A DNA stretch of 64,000 bases from Roseivivax sediminis (GCF_900112685.1 NZ_FOMS01000007.1:186001-250000); one strand, 5' to 3'. Positions 45,370 to 54,723 are shown, counted from the first letter of the stretch. Numbers and translations are program-made. Notes: generated by a model from the letters alone, not told the origin.

Positions 45370-47156
45370 TGCCCGGTCTCCTCGGTCGCGCGGCGCTCGG
45401 CGTAATGCGCCGCGAGGACGTGGAATGCGGGCTTCTTCGTGCGCTTGTCGGCCGCGATCAGACCCTTGCGGTTCCAGCCGCGCTGGAACACGTTCTGGCG
45501 CCGCTCGACCCGGAAATCGTAGAGGATCCAGGGTGACATGCCCTTGACGTAATCGAGCGTGCGCAGCGTCGCGATCTGCTTCTCGTAGACCTCGGCCTGG
45601 TAGGCGACGGAGAACAGGCCCGTCTCGGGCCCGGCCTCGTGGTCGCCGTCCGCGCCGGTCTCGGAGATGACCACTGGCCGGTCGGGGGCGGAGTTCTCTC
45701 CGATCACGGCCAGTTCGTCGAAATTCTCGTCATACCAGCCGTAATATTCGTTGATCCCGATCACGTCGATATGCGCGGCGAGCCGATCCTCGATCTTCAG
45801 CTTGCGGTGATTGACGAGGCAGGCCGCGCCGATCAGGCGCGTCGGGTCCTCCGCGCGGCACGTGTCCGCGAGGTGGCGCATGAAAGACAGGCGCGCATCG
45901 GTGTCGGGGTTCTCGTTGCCGATGGACCAGATCGCAACGCTCGCCCGGTTGCGGTCACGGCGGATGAGCTCGCGCAACTGGTTGGTCGCGTCGGCCCGGG
46001 TGTCGGGGTTGGCAAAGTCGATGGCCCAGTAGACCGGGATTTCCTCCCAGAGCAGCAGGCCCATCTCGTCGGCGATCTGCGGCGCGCGTTCGTGATGCGG
46101 GTAATGCGCGAGCCGGACGAAGTTGCAGCCAAGCTCTAGCGCGTGTTCGAAGCGGCGGCGGATATCGGCCTCGCTCGTGAGCTTGCCGGTCTCCGCGTCG
46201 TCCTCGTGGACGGAGATGCCGCGCAGGAAAAGCGGCTTGCCGTTGAGCACGATGTCGGTGCCGCGCCGCTCGACCGTGCGGAATCCGACGCGGTCGCGCA
46301 CGATGTCCTCGCCCACGGTGCAGGTCACGTCGTACAGGCGCGGCGTCTCCGGCGACCAGAGGTCCGGCGCGGCATCGAACGCCGCCTCCCCCTGCCCGCC
46401 GGACAGCGCGATCGAAGCATCGATGCCAAGCTCGGGGATCTCGATCCGCGCGGCTTCGGCGGGGCCGTCGGCTGTCATGCTGACACGGATCTTGCCGCCG
46501 TCGAGCCGCACGAAGAGATCTCGGATTACCGTCTCCGGCGTCTCGAACAGCTCAACCTCGCGGTAGACGCCGCCGTAATTGAACCAGTCGGTATTGCGCA
46601 TCGGCACCCGGTCCAGCGTCCGCGTGTTGTTCACGCAGAGCATGATCCAGTTCTCGCCCTCCGCCAGCGCGTCTGTCACCTCGACGCAGAACGGGGTCGA
46701 GCCGCCGTAATGGTTGCCGAGGAAGGCGCCGTTCACGAACACCTTGCAATCGTATTGCGCGGCGCCGATCCGCAGGAAACGGCGCCGCCCCTTGTCCAGG
46801 GGGTCCACGGTGACCGGCCGGCTGTACCAGGCCGAGCCCTCGAAGAAGTACCACTTCTCCTTGAGCATCTGCCAGCACGACGGGACCGGCACCGTCTCGC
46901 CCTCGTGGGGGTCGTAATCCCACGGCTCGATCCGATCCTCCGGGCGGGACGGCGTCATGGCGTACCATTTCTGCCTGAGCCCGGTATCGAGAAGGTCCAC
47001 GCAGAACAGCCAGTCCCCATCCAAGGACCGGCTTTGCCGGCCCCCGGTGAAGATCATCGTATCCGCATTCAGGTTCTGCAGGTTGAAGGGCCGGTCATAG
47101 GCCTCGTCATGCAGCGCCTGCAGCGCGTTCTCCGCGATGTCGGATCGTTCGAGCAT
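45366..47156 (-). CDS. GH2 glycosidase, beta-glucuronidase type
   Basis: 596 residues with the three-part GH2 layout: sugar-binding jelly roll (about 35-185), immunoglobulin-like domain (190-285) and TIM barrel (290-590). The acid/base Glu is in SIGNENPD and the nucleophile Glu in VVISETGADG. YYGWYDENFDE and WNRKGLIAADKRTKKPAFHVL resemble bacterial beta-glucuronidases (UidA), whose N-x-K motif is seen as NRKG. No signal peptide, so it acts on imported glucuronides. Its product glucuronate would feed towards uxuA. It follows the TRAP binding protein by 7 bases. Confidence 0.88.
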   Translation of the reverse strand: MLERSDIAENALQALHDEAYDRPFNLQNLNADTMIFTGGRQSRSLDGDWLFCVDLLDTGLRQKWYAMTPSRPEDRIEPWDYDPHEGETVPVPSCWQMLKEKWYFFEGSAWYSRPVTVDPLDKGRRRFLRIGAAQYDCKVFVNGAFLGNHYGGSTPFCVEVTDALAEGENWIMLCVNNTRTLDRVPMRNTDWFNYGGVYREVELFETPETVIRDLFVRLDGGKIRVSMTADGPAEAARIEIPELGIDASIALSGGQGEAAFDAAPDLWSPETPRLYDVTCTVGEDIVRDRVGFRTVERRGTDIVLNGKPLFLRGISVHEDDAETGKLTSEADIRRRFEHALELGCNFVRLAHYPHHERAPQIADEMGLLLWEEIPVYWAIDFANPDTRADATNQLRELIRRDRNRASVAIWSIGNENPDTDARLSFMRHLADTCRAEDPTRLIGAACLVNHRKLKIEDRLAAHIDVIGINEYYGWYDENFDELAVIGENSAPDRPVVISETGADGDHEAGPETGLFSVAYQAEVYEKQIATLRTLDYVKGMSPWILYDFRVERRQNVFQRGWNRKGLIAADKRTKKPAFHVLAAHYAERRATEETGQ

Positions 47157-47163
47157 GGCCGGC

Positions 47164-48150
47164 TCAGGAGCCCGAGCCGTCGCCCGCGGCGGCCTGGATG
47201 CGCTCGATCAGGTCGGCCACGGTGTCGGACTGGGACGCGACCTCGTCGTACATCGGCTGCACAACCTCGACGAAGGGGGCCTTGTCGACCTCGTGCACCT
47301 CGACGCCGAGCTCGCTTTTGGCCTGCTCGATGGCCGCATCGGAGGCTTCTGCCCAATCCTCGCCGTGACGCTCCTGCATTTCGGCGGCGGCGGTCATCAG
47401 CGCCTCCTGCTCCGCCTCGCTCATGTTGTCCCAGGCGCAGTTGGAGATCAGGACGACCGACGGAATGATCGTGTGCTCGTCGAGCGAGAAGTCCGACACG
47501 ACCTCGCCATGGCGTGCGGAGGTCAGTGCGGTCGGGTTGTTCTCGGCCGCGTCGACGACACCCTGCTGCAGGGCGCTGTAAAGCTCGCCCCAGGAGATCG
47601 GCGTGGGGTTGCCGCCGAGCAGCTCGACCATCCGGATCGCCGACGGCGACGGCTGCACGCGCACCTTCACGCCGTCGAGGTCGGCCGGCGACAGGATCGG
47701 CTTCTGGCCGTAGAACGACCGCGCGCCCTCGGTCAGGAAGGCCACGCCGCGGAAGCCGTTGTCTTCCGACGCGGCAAGGATGTCCTGGCCGATCTCGCCC
47801 GAGATCACCTGTTCGAAGTGATCTTCGGAATCGAAGATGTAGGGCAGGTTGATGGCCGAGTAGCTTTCCTCGAACGCTTCGAGCTCGGAGGCGTTGGACC
47901 GCGCCATCTCGAGCGAGCAGTTCTGCAGCAGCTCCATCGATTCGCGCTGGGTGCCGAGTTGCCCGTTGGGGAAGATCTGGATCTGCACCTCACCGTCGGT
48001 CAGCTCGGACACGCGGTCGGCCATGAACTGCATGGAGACGTGCGTGGGGTGATCCTCGGGATTGTTGTGGTTGAGACGCAGCGTGTCGGCCTGGGCCGCC
48101 GTGGCCAGCGCCGCGACGGCTGTCGTCGCGAAAAGAGCGTTAAATTTCAT
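47164..48150 (-). CDS. TRAP transporter substrate-binding protein (DctP family)
   Basis: 328 residues from the ATG at 48150, with GGGAGG upstream and a clear signal peptide (MKFNALFATTAVAALATAAQA). The mature protein starts DTLRLNHNNPEDHP. It shows the DctP pattern FPNGQLGTQRESMELLQN, the conserved Arg in VKVRVQPSPS that contacts the carboxylate of the ligand, and GELYSALQQGVVDAAENN. Neighbouring genes suggest a glucuronide or uronate oligosaccharide/monosaccharide as ligand. Its permease genes lie on the other strand across the shared promoter. Confidence 0.93.
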   Translation of the reverse strand: MKFNALFATTAVAALATAAQADTLRLNHNNPEDHPTHVSMQFMADRVSELTDGEVQIQIFPNGQLGTQRESMELLQNCSLEMARSNASELEAFEESYSAINLPYIFDSEDHFEQVISGEIGQDILAASEDNGFRGVAFLTEGARSFYGQKPILSPADLDGVKVRVQPSPSAIRMVELLGGNPTPISWGELYSALQQGVVDAAENNPTALTSARHGEVVSDFSLDEHTIIPSVVLISNCAWDNMSEAEQEALMTAAAEMQERHGEDWAEASDAAIEQAKSELGVEVHEVDKAPFVEVVQPMYDEVASQSDTVADLIERIQAAAGDGSGS

Positions 48151-48190
48151 GGTGTCCTCCCGGAATGTCGCAAGATCTGGTCGCCCAGAC

Positions 48191-48265
48191 TGGTCGACCA
48201 ATCAACCGGAACATGGCTGCGACCGCGCCATCTAGTCAACCGGTTTGTGTAAATTGGTTGACCAA
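48191..48265. promoter_or_regulatory. operators in the divergent TRAP promoter region
   Basis: Two near-identical palindromes, TGGTCGACCA (48191-48200) and TTGGTTGACCAA (48254-48265), have centres 64 bp apart. A degraded third copy CTAGTCAACCGG lies at 48232-48243. The TGGT-N2-ACCA pattern matches FadR-subfamily GntR sites, including those of UxuR. They lie between the starts of the TRAP binding protein (48150, leftward) and the small permease (48366, rightward). Confidence 0.7.
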
Positions 48266-48365
48266 AGCGCCCGTGACTGAAAGGTTGCGCGAAATTCTCG
48301 GCACGGGGAGGAGGCGAGATGTCGGCACTTCACGGACATAGACGCACGGTGCGGCGAGGCACGCC

Positions 48366-48869
48366 ATGAAATCGGCAGTCGACGTCTCCCTGCGGGTCAT
48401 CATCATCGCGATCTTCGCCACGCTCGTCGTCTGCGTGAGCTGGCAGGTGGTCAGCCGCTACGTCTTCGGAACACCCAGCGTGCTGACCGACGAGATCGCC
48501 CGCTTCCTGTTCATGTGGCTCGCCCTGATCGGCGGCGCCTACACATTCGGCGCGCGGCGGCACCTCGCCATCGACCTTCTGACCGACTCGCTGAAGGGCC
48601 GGGCGAAGCTCGCCTCCGAAGCGTCGATCCTGACCGTCGTCGCGGTGTTCGCGGCGATCGTGATGGTCTGGGGCGGCAGCACGCTGGTCGCGCGCACCTT
48701 GGCCTCCGGCCAGGTGACCCCGGCGCTGCGCATCTCCATGGGCTGGGTCTACGGGGCCATCCCGTTCTCGGGCGCGGTGATCGTGTATTACTGCGCCCTC
48801 TTCTTCGCCGAAATCGCCCGGGGGCGCCTGCCGGGCGCCGAGGGCGAGGTCGACCTGCCGCTGGAATGA
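48366..48869 (+). CDS. TRAP transporter small permease (DctQ family)
   Basis: 167 residues, four predicted helices. Family features are VVSRYVFGTPSVLTDEIARFLFMWLALIGGAYTFG, with the conserved Trp/Arg around the first loop, and GWVYGAIPFSGAVIVYY near the end. It bridges the binding protein encoded on the other strand and the large permease 10 bases downstream. First gene of the rightward arm of the glucuronide locus. Confidence 0.93.
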   Translation: MKSAVDVSLRVIIIAIFATLVVCVSWQVVSRYVFGTPSVLTDEIARFLFMWLALIGGAYTFGARRHLAIDLLTDSLKGRAKLASEASILTVVAVFAAIVMVWGGSTLVARTLASGQVTPALRISMGWVYGAIPFSGAVIVYYCALFFAEIARGRLPGAEGEVDLPLE

Positions 48870-48879
48870 GGAGGCGCAC

Positions 48880-50184
48880 GTGAGCTACGCGATCTGGGTC
48901 CTGTTCGGCTCCTTCGTCGTCTTCATGGCGATGGGCGTGCCGATCGCCTTCGCCATCGGGTCCGCGGCGACGCTGACCTTCCTTCTGTTCATGAGCTTCG
49001 AGCAGTCGATCTTCATCGTCGCCCAGCAGATGGCGTCGGGGCTCGACAGCTTCACGCTGCTGGCGATCCCGTTCTTCATCCTGGCGGGCAACATCATGAA
49101 CCGCGGCGGCATCGCGCTGCGGCTGATCGACTTCGCCAAGGTTCTGGCCGGCCGCCTGCCCGGCGCGCTGGCCCATTGCAACGTCATCGCCAACATGATG
49201 TTCGGCGCGATCTCGGGCTCGGCCGTTGCCTCCGCCGCGGCGGTCGGCGGCGTCATGGCGCCCCTGCAGGAGCGCGAAGGTTACGACCGGAGCTATTCGG
49301 CGGCGGTCAACATCGCCTCCTGCCCCACCGGCCTTTTGATCCCGCCGTCGGCTACGCTCATCATCTACTCGCTGATCACCGGCGGCACCTCCATCGCGGC
49401 GCTGTTCGTCGCGGGATACCTGCCGGGGCTGCTGATGGGCGGCGGGCTGATGCTGGTCGCCGGCATCATCGCCAAGCGGCGCGGCTACCCCGTCTCCCCC
49501 CGCCCCAGCCGGGGCGAGGTGTTCCGCGCGGCGCGCGACGCGATCCTGCCGCTGGGCCTGATCGTCGTCATCATGGGCGGCATCATCTCGGGCATCTTCA
49601 CGGCGACCGAGGCGTCGGCCGCGGCGGTGATCTACGCGCTGGTCCTCGCGCTTGTCTGGTACCGCGAGATCAGCGTGCGCGACCTGCCCCGGATCATCAT
49701 GGAATCGGCCGTCACGACGTCGGTCGTGCTGCTGATGATCGGCGCGTCCATCGCGATGAGCCGGGCGATGGCCTTCGGGATGATCCCGAACACGATCTCC
49801 GATCTGCTGCTCGGCATCTCGGACAATCCGCTGGCGATCCTCCTTGCGATCAACGTCACGCTCCTCTTGATCGGCACGTTCATGGACATGACACCGGCGC
49901 TCTTGATCTTCACGCCGATCTTCATGCCGGTGGTGGGCGATCTCGGGATGGACCCGGTGCATTTCGGCATCGTGATGACCTTCAACCTCTGCATCGGCAT
50001 CTGCACGCCGCCCGTCGGCTCCGCGCTCTTTGTCGGTTGCTCCGTCGGGGGGACCTCCATCGCCAAGGTGATCCGCCCGCTTCTTCCCCTCTACGCGGTG
50101 CTGGTGACGCTGCTGCTCGTGGTGACCTACGTGCCCGAGATCAGCCTCTTCCTGCCGCGCGTTCTGCTTGGATACGGCTCATGA
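48880..50184 (+). CDS. TRAP transporter large permease (DctM family)
   Basis: Sodium-coupled translocation subunit, 434 residues, about 12 helices. Typical motifs are LLAIPFFILAGNIMNRGGIALRLI, GAISGSAVASAAAVGGVM, ASCPTGLLIPPSATLIIYS and the late PVGSALFVG. The start is a GTG at 48880 preceded by GAGGAGG. The stop overlaps the GH31 start by 4 bases, coupling import to intracellular hydrolysis. Confidence 0.95.
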   Translation: MSYAIWVLFGSFVVFMAMGVPIAFAIGSAATLTFLLFMSFEQSIFIVAQQMASGLDSFTLLAIPFFILAGNIMNRGGIALRLIDFAKVLAGRLPGALAHCNVIANMMFGAISGSAVASAAAVGGVMAPLQEREGYDRSYSAAVNIASCPTGLLIPPSATLIIYSLITGGTSIAALFVAGYLPGLLMGGGLMLVAGIIAKRRGYPVSPRPSRGEVFRAARDAILPLGLIVVIMGGIISGIFTATEASAAAVIYALVLALVWYREISVRDLPRIIMESAVTTSVVLLMIGASIAMSRAMAFGMIPNTISDLLLGISDNPLAILLAINVTLLLIGTFMDMTPALLIFTPIFMPVVGDLGMDPVHFGIVMTFNLCIGICTPPVGSALFVGCSVGGTSIAKVIRPLLPLYAVLVTLLLVVTYVPEISLFLPRVLLGYGS

Positions 50185-52541
50185 AGACTCTGCGCAACTG
50201 GACCCTCCACGACCGTCACGACGCGGGCTGCGATCTTCTGGTCGAGGGCCGGCACATCCTGCGCATCCGCGCGCTGGAGGACGACCTGATCCGGGTGTCG
50301 CTTCTGAAGAACGGCGCCTGGCGGCTGGACCGCACCTGGACCGTCGCGCCGGGCGGCGCGATGCCATGGGAAGGGCGCGCGCGCGACGACCTGTCGGGCT
50401 TTTCCTGCCCGGCGGTGACGATCCGCGAAGGCGACGCTCTCGAGATCGAGACCGCGCGGCTGCAGTTGACGATCCGCACGCCGCTGCAGCTCTGCTGGGC
50501 TGCGTGGATCGGCGATGAATGGGTCCCCTTCACCGAGGAACGCCCGACCGGCGGCACGCTGATGGGCACCGACGATCACCGCCACGGCCATTTCCTGCGC
50601 CGCTATCCCGGTGAACGGATTCACGGCCTCGGCGAAAAGGCGGGCGATCTGGAGCGGACCGGCAAGCGTTACGAGATGCGCAATCTCGACGCCATGGGTT
50701 ACGACGCGGAGACGACCGATCCGCTCTACAAGCACGTGCCGTTCACGATGACCCAGACCGAAGGCGCCGGCGCCTGGTCGATCTTCTACGACAACCTCGC
50801 CTCGTGCTGGTTCGACCTCGGCAACGAGCTCGACAATTACCACCTCGCCTATCGCGGGGTCCGGGCCGAGGACGGCGATCTCGACTACTATGTCCGCTGG
50901 GCGCCGCAGATGCTGGACCTCGTGAAGGGCCAGGTGCGGCTGACCGGCGGAACCGCCTTCCCGCCGCGCTGGACGCTGGGCTATTCCGGCTCCACCATGA
51001 GCTACACCGACGCGCCCGACGCGCAGGCGCAGCTCGAAGGGTTCCTGACCCGGATCGAGGAGCACGACATCCCCTGCGACAGCTTCCAGATGTCGTCGGG
51101 CTACACCTCCATCGGGCCGAAGCGCTACGTCTTCAACTGGAACACCGAAAAGGTACCGGACGTGGACGCGATGACCGCGAAGTTCCGCGACGCGGGCGTG
51201 CATCTCATCGCCAACATCAAGCCGTGCCTCCTGCAGGACCATCCGCGCTACGACGAGGTGGCGAAGGCGGGCCTTTTCGTGCGCGACAGCGAGGCACCGG
51301 ACCAGCCCGAGCGGTCGAGCTTCTGGGACGACGAGGGCTCTCACCTCGATTTCACCAATGCCGATGCGGTGACATGGTGGAAGGAGGGCGTGACCCGTCA
51401 GCTTCTTGAACACGGCATCGGGTCGACCTGGAACGACAACAACGAATACGAGATCTGGGACCGCAAGGCGCGCTGCGACGGTTTCGGCGATCCGGTCGAT
51501 ATCGGCCTCATCCGGCCGGTCATGCCGATCCTGATGACCCGCGCCTCCGAAGAGGCGCAGCGCGCCCATGCGCCAGGCCGGCGCCCCTACCTCATCTCGC
51601 GGTCGGGCGCGCCGGGGCTTCAGCGGCATGCGCAGACCTGGTCGGGCGACAACCGCACCGACTGGAAGACGATCCGCTACAACATCCGCACCGGGCTCGG
51701 CATGAGCCTGTCGGGCTTTTACAACATCGGCCACGACGTCGGCGGCTTTGCCGGCCCGCGCCCGGGGCCGGAGCTGTTCCTGCGCTGGGTGCAGAACGGC
51801 ATCTTCCATCCGCGCTTCACGATCCATTCGTGGAACGACGACGGCACGGTTAACGAGCCGTGGATGTATCCCGAGGTGCTGCCGCAGATCCGCGACGCGC
51901 TGGCGCTGCGCTACCGGCTCCTGCCCTACCTCTACACCTGCCTTTGGCAGGCGGTGACGCAGGACGAGCCGATGCTGCGGCCGCTCTTCCTCGACCACCC
52001 GGACGATCCGGCGGCGTGGGAAGAGCGCGACGAGTTCCTGCTTGGCCGCGATCTGCTGGTCGCAAACGTCCTCGACGAAGGCGCGACGGAGCGGACGGTG
52101 CACCTGCCGCTCAACGGCACCGGCTGGTGGGATTTCCACGCCGGGACCTGGCACCAGCCGGGCGAGGTCGTGGTGCAGAAGGTCGGCCTCGGCTCCGTGC
52201 CGCTCTTCGTCCGCGCGGGTGCGGTGCTGCCGATGTCGGGCGGCGCCATGCGCGCCGATCCTGGCGCGGAGGCAGAGCGGCAGCTTCACCTTTTCCCGGC
52301 GCCCGAAGGCGCTGCGGGCTGCGGCGTTCTCTACGAGGATGACGGGATCAGCGAGGACGCTCCGCACAGCCTTCTGGCCTTCACCTTGGAGGGCGGCGAG
52401 ACGCTGTCGCTGGACTGGCAGCAGCACGGCAACCGCGAGCCGGTGCTCGGCACCGCGCGGGTGATCCTGCCCGCCGGGGAGCATCGCCTCCTGCGCGTTC
52501 GCGGCGCCGACATGGACTCGGGCGACGAGATCGCGCTCTGA
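50181..52541 (+). CDS. GH31 family alpha-glycosidase
   Basis: 786 residues with no signal peptide: N-terminal beta-sandwich (about 1-240), TIM barrel (about 250-580) and C-terminal beta domains. The barrel contains TWNDNNEYEIW, which aligns with the nucleophile Asp region of GH31, and TWSGDNRTDW with the acid/base Asp. The exact linkage is not clear: alpha-glucosidase, alpha-xylosidase and sulfoquinovosidase all belong to GH31. Coupling to the TRAP permease suggests hydrolysis of an imported alpha-linked uronate-containing sugar. A terminator follows at 52638. Confidence 0.9.
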   Translation: MKTLRNWTLHDRHDAGCDLLVEGRHILRIRALEDDLIRVSLLKNGAWRLDRTWTVAPGGAMPWEGRARDDLSGFSCPAVTIREGDALEIETARLQLTIRTPLQLCWAAWIGDEWVPFTEERPTGGTLMGTDDHRHGHFLRRYPGERIHGLGEKAGDLERTGKRYEMRNLDAMGYDAETTDPLYKHVPFTMTQTEGAGAWSIFYDNLASCWFDLGNELDNYHLAYRGVRAEDGDLDYYVRWAPQMLDLVKGQVRLTGGTAFPPRWTLGYSGSTMSYTDAPDAQAQLEGFLTRIEEHDIPCDSFQMSSGYTSIGPKRYVFNWNTEKVPDVDAMTAKFRDAGVHLIANIKPCLLQDHPRYDEVAKAGLFVRDSEAPDQPERSSFWDDEGSHLDFTNADAVTWWKEGVTRQLLEHGIGSTWNDNNEYEIWDRKARCDGFGDPVDIGLIRPVMPILMTRASEEAQRAHAPGRRPYLISRSGAPGLQRHAQTWSGDNRTDWKTIRYNIRTGLGMSLSGFYNIGHDVGGFAGPRPGPELFLRWVQNGIFHPRFTIHSWNDDGTVNEPWMYPEVLPQIRDALALRYRLLPYLYTCLWQAVTQDEPMLRPLFLDHPDDPAAWEERDEFLLGRDLLVANVLDEGATERTVHLPLNGTGWWDFHAGTWHQPGEVVVQKVGLGSVPLFVRAGAVLPMSGGAMRADPGAEAERQLHLFPAPEGAAGCGVLYEDDGISEDAPHSLLAFTLEGGETLSLDWQQHGNREPVLGTARVILPAGEHRLLRVRGADMDSGDEIAL

Positions 52542-52637
52542 CGGCCGGCGCGCGGATGCGGCCGCCGGCGGGATCGTGACATCAGCTCGGGGGCTTGCCC
52601 GGCCTGCCCGCCAGCGCGCCGGCAAGCCAAATGCATG

Positions 52638-52668
52638 GTGCTTCGGGTTGTGCCCGAAACACTTTTTT
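52638..52668 (+). terminator. intrinsic terminator of the dctQ-dctM-GH31 operon
   Basis: GTG-C-TTCGGG pairs with CCCGAA-A-CAC (one internal mismatch), with a 5-base loop, followed by six T residues. It lies 97 bases after the GH31 stop and upstream of minC. Confidence 0.8.
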
Positions 52669-52726
52669 CCGGATGGCGGGTTCTCGCTGACGTCGCGCAA
52701 AGCGCCTTTCGCGCCGGCCCGATTCC

Positions 52727-53551
52727 ATGAGAATGTCTCGATCCAACAAGAGCGGTGCGGCCCCTGAGTCGCGATCCGCCAGCGAGCAGGAGCAGCGGTC
52801 CGACGTGTCTCACCGATACGCCCAGGCCCGGCATGGGGACATGCCGGCCCAGATATCCCATTTCCAGATCCGCGGCCGGTTTCTCACGGCCCTGTCGCTG
52901 CGTGTCGAACCGGGCGGCGACGATGCCGCGTTCTATTCGCAGCTCGACGAGCAGTTGCAAAAGACGCCGCACTTCTTCGACGGCGCGCCGATGGTGCTCG
53001 ACCTGTCGCACGCGCCGGCGCTGGCGCAGGCCGGGCGGCTCGGATCGCTCGTGGCGAACCTGCGGCGTCGCAAGCTGCGCGTCTTCGGCGTGCAGGCGGC
53101 CGCGGATCTCTCCGAGGACGCGCTGCAGGATCTCGGGCTGATCCCGGTGGCCGCGGGCAAGGACGCACCGCTGCCCTCCGAGACTCCCGGCGCCCGCCGC
53201 TCGCGCGGCGCCAAGCTCGGTGTCGAGAACAAGCTCGTGCGCGGGACGGTGCGGTCGGGCCAGACGGTGGTCTGCGACAGCGGCGACCTGACGGTGATCG
53301 GATCGGTCGGATCGGGCGCGGAGCTGGTGGCCGGCGGCAATATCCACGTCTACGGAAGGCTGCGCGGCCGCGCCATGGCCGGCGCCCATGGCGACGAAAG
53401 CGCGCGGATCTTCTGCCAGAGTCTCGACGCCGAACTGGTGGCTATCGCCGGCCTCTACCAGACCAGCGAGACGCTGGAGGACACGTTCCGCGAACGCCCC
53501 ACACATATCTATCTGGAGGACGAGAGATTGCGCATGGAGGTCATTGGATGA
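52727..53551 (+). CDS. minC: septum site-determining protein MinC
   Basis: Inhibitor of FtsZ assembly at the cell poles, activated by MinD. 274 residues: variable N-terminus, MinC-N domain (about 40-135, IRGRFLTALSLRVEP) and the C-terminal beta-helix (about 165-270) with VRSGQTVVCDSGDLTVIGSV and ELVAGGNIHVYGRLRGRAMAG. No strong ribosome binding site is seen and a second ATG two codons on is equally possible. First of minC-D-E, overlapping minD by 4 bases. Confidence 0.96.
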   Translation: MRMSRSNKSGAAPESRSASEQEQRSDVSHRYAQARHGDMPAQISHFQIRGRFLTALSLRVEPGGDDAAFYSQLDEQLQKTPHFFDGAPMVLDLSHAPALAQAGRLGSLVANLRRRKLRVFGVQAAADLSEDALQDLGLIPVAAGKDAPLPSETPGARRSRGAKLGVENKLVRGTVRSGQTVVCDSGDLTVIGSVGSGAELVAGGNIHVYGRLRGRAMAGAHGDESARIFCQSLDAELVAIAGLYQTSETLEDTFRERPTHIYLEDERLRMEVIG

Positions 53552-54396
53552 CGAGCGATCTGAAGCAGGAGCCGCCCCTCGGCCGGGTCGTCGTGATCAC
53601 GTCCGGCAAGGGCGGCGTCGGCAAGACGACGTCCGCCGCGGCGATCTCGGCCGGGCTGGCCAAGCAGGGATACCGCACGGTCGTGATCGACTTCGACGTC
53701 GGCCTGCGTAACCTCGACATGACCATGGGGTGCGAGCGCCGCGTGGTGTTCGACTTCATCAACGTGATCCAGGGCGACGCGCGGCTGAAGCAGGCGCTGA
53801 TCAAGGACAAGCGGCTCGACACGCTGTCGATCCTGCCCACGTCGCAGACCCGCGACAAGGACGCGCTGACCAAGGAGGGTGTCGAGAAGGTGCTGGACGA
53901 GCTCAAGAAGGAGTTCGACTACATCGTCTGCGACAGCCCCGCAGGGATCGAGCACGGCGCCCAGATGGCGATGTACTTCGCCGACGAGGCGGTCGTCGTG
54001 ACCAACCCCGAAGTGTCCTCGGTGCGCGACAGCGACCGGGTGCTCGGCCTTCTCAGCAGCCAGACCAAGCGGGCCGAGAGCGAGGGCGCCGAGCCGGTGA
54101 AGGCGCAGGTCCTCCTGACACGGCACGACCAGACGCGCGTCGATACCGGCGAGATGATGAACGTCGAGGACGTGCTTGAGATCCTCGCCGTGCCGCTTCT
54201 GGGCGTGATCCCCGAAAGCCAGGCGATCCTGCGGGCGTCGAACCTCGGCATGCCGGTGGTACTCGACCAGCCCTCGGCGGCCTCGCGCGCCTACGAGGAC
54301 GCGGTCCGCCGCCTGACCGGCGACGAGGTCGAGATGCGCATCGAGGGCGAGCGCCGCCCGGGCCTCTTCAACCGGCTGTTCGGGCGGGCGTCATGA
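53548..54396 (+). CDS. minD: septum site-determining ATPase MinD
   Basis: Membrane-associated ParA-type ATPase whose cycle with MinE positions MinC. 282 residues; deviant Walker A with both lysines, SGKGGVGKTT (about residues 16-25), switch I near VVIDFDVGLRNLDMTMGCE, switch II in YIVCDSPAGIEHGA, and a C-terminal amphipathic helix rich in Arg and Phe (PGLFNRLFGRAS) for membrane binding. ATGA overlaps on both sides indicate coupled translation. Confidence 0.98.
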   Translation: MTSDLKQEPPLGRVVVITSGKGGVGKTTSAAAISAGLAKQGYRTVVIDFDVGLRNLDMTMGCERRVVFDFINVIQGDARLKQALIKDKRLDTLSILPTSQTRDKDALTKEGVEKVLDELKKEFDYIVCDSPAGIEHGAQMAMYFADEAVVVTNPEVSSVRDSDRVLGLLSSQTKRAESEGAEPVKAQVLLTRHDQTRVDTGEMMNVEDVLEILAVPLLGVIPESQAILRASNLGMPVVLDQPSAASRAYEDAVRRLTGDEVEMRIEGERRPGLFNRLFGRAS

Positions 54397-54674
54397 ACCT
54401 GTTCGCCTTCGCCCGCAAACAGCGCCGCGCCCGCAGCGCCGACACCGCGAAGGACCGCCTTCAGGTCCTTCTCGCCCACGAGCGCAGCAGCGGCTCGGGG
54501 TCCGGAGAGGCGGACTACCTGCCGAAGCTTCAGCGCGACATCGTCGCGGCGATCCGCAAGCACGTGGAGATCGCCGACGACGACGTCGATGTCCGGATGG
54601 AGCGCGGCGACCAGATGTCGAGCCTGGAGATCAACATCGATCTGCCGCAGTCGCCCAAGAAGGCGGCCGGCTGA
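54393..54674 (+). CDS. minE: cell division topological specificity factor MinE
   Basis: Stimulates MinD ATPase and releases MinCD from midcell. 93 residues. The N-terminal membrane and MinD-binding segment (MNLFAFARKQRRARSADTAKDRLQVLLAHE) is followed by the dimerisation domain with YLPKLQRDIVAAIRKHVEI. Length and motif order are typical. Last gene of minCDE; a hairpin follows at 54686. Confidence 0.97.
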   Translation: MNLFAFARKQRRARSADTAKDRLQVLLAHERSSGSGSGEADYLPKLQRDIVAAIRKHVEIADDDVDVRMERGDQMSSLEINIDLPQSPKKAAG

Positions 54675-54685
54675 TATCGCGGCGC

Positions 54686-54705
54686 GGCGGGCCGGGGCCC
54701 GCCGC
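54686..54705. terminator. hairpin between convergent minE and the small membrane protein gene
   Basis: Perfect 9-bp arms CGGCGGGCC/GGCCCGCCG with a GG loop lie in the 49-bp convergent gap. There is no U-tract on either strand, so bidirectional termination is possible but unproven. Confidence 0.4.
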
Positions 54706-54723
54706 CCAGTGCACCGCGGCGGT

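Noticed and set aside
49176-52541. 1121-codon frame that includes GH31
   Set aside because: Only the part from 50181 is a gene; the upstream part is an out-of-frame reading of the TRAP large permease, not a fusion protein.
50127-52700. 857-codon frame opposite the GH31 gene
   Set aside because: Antisense shadow; no ribosome binding site, crosses the GH31 terminator.
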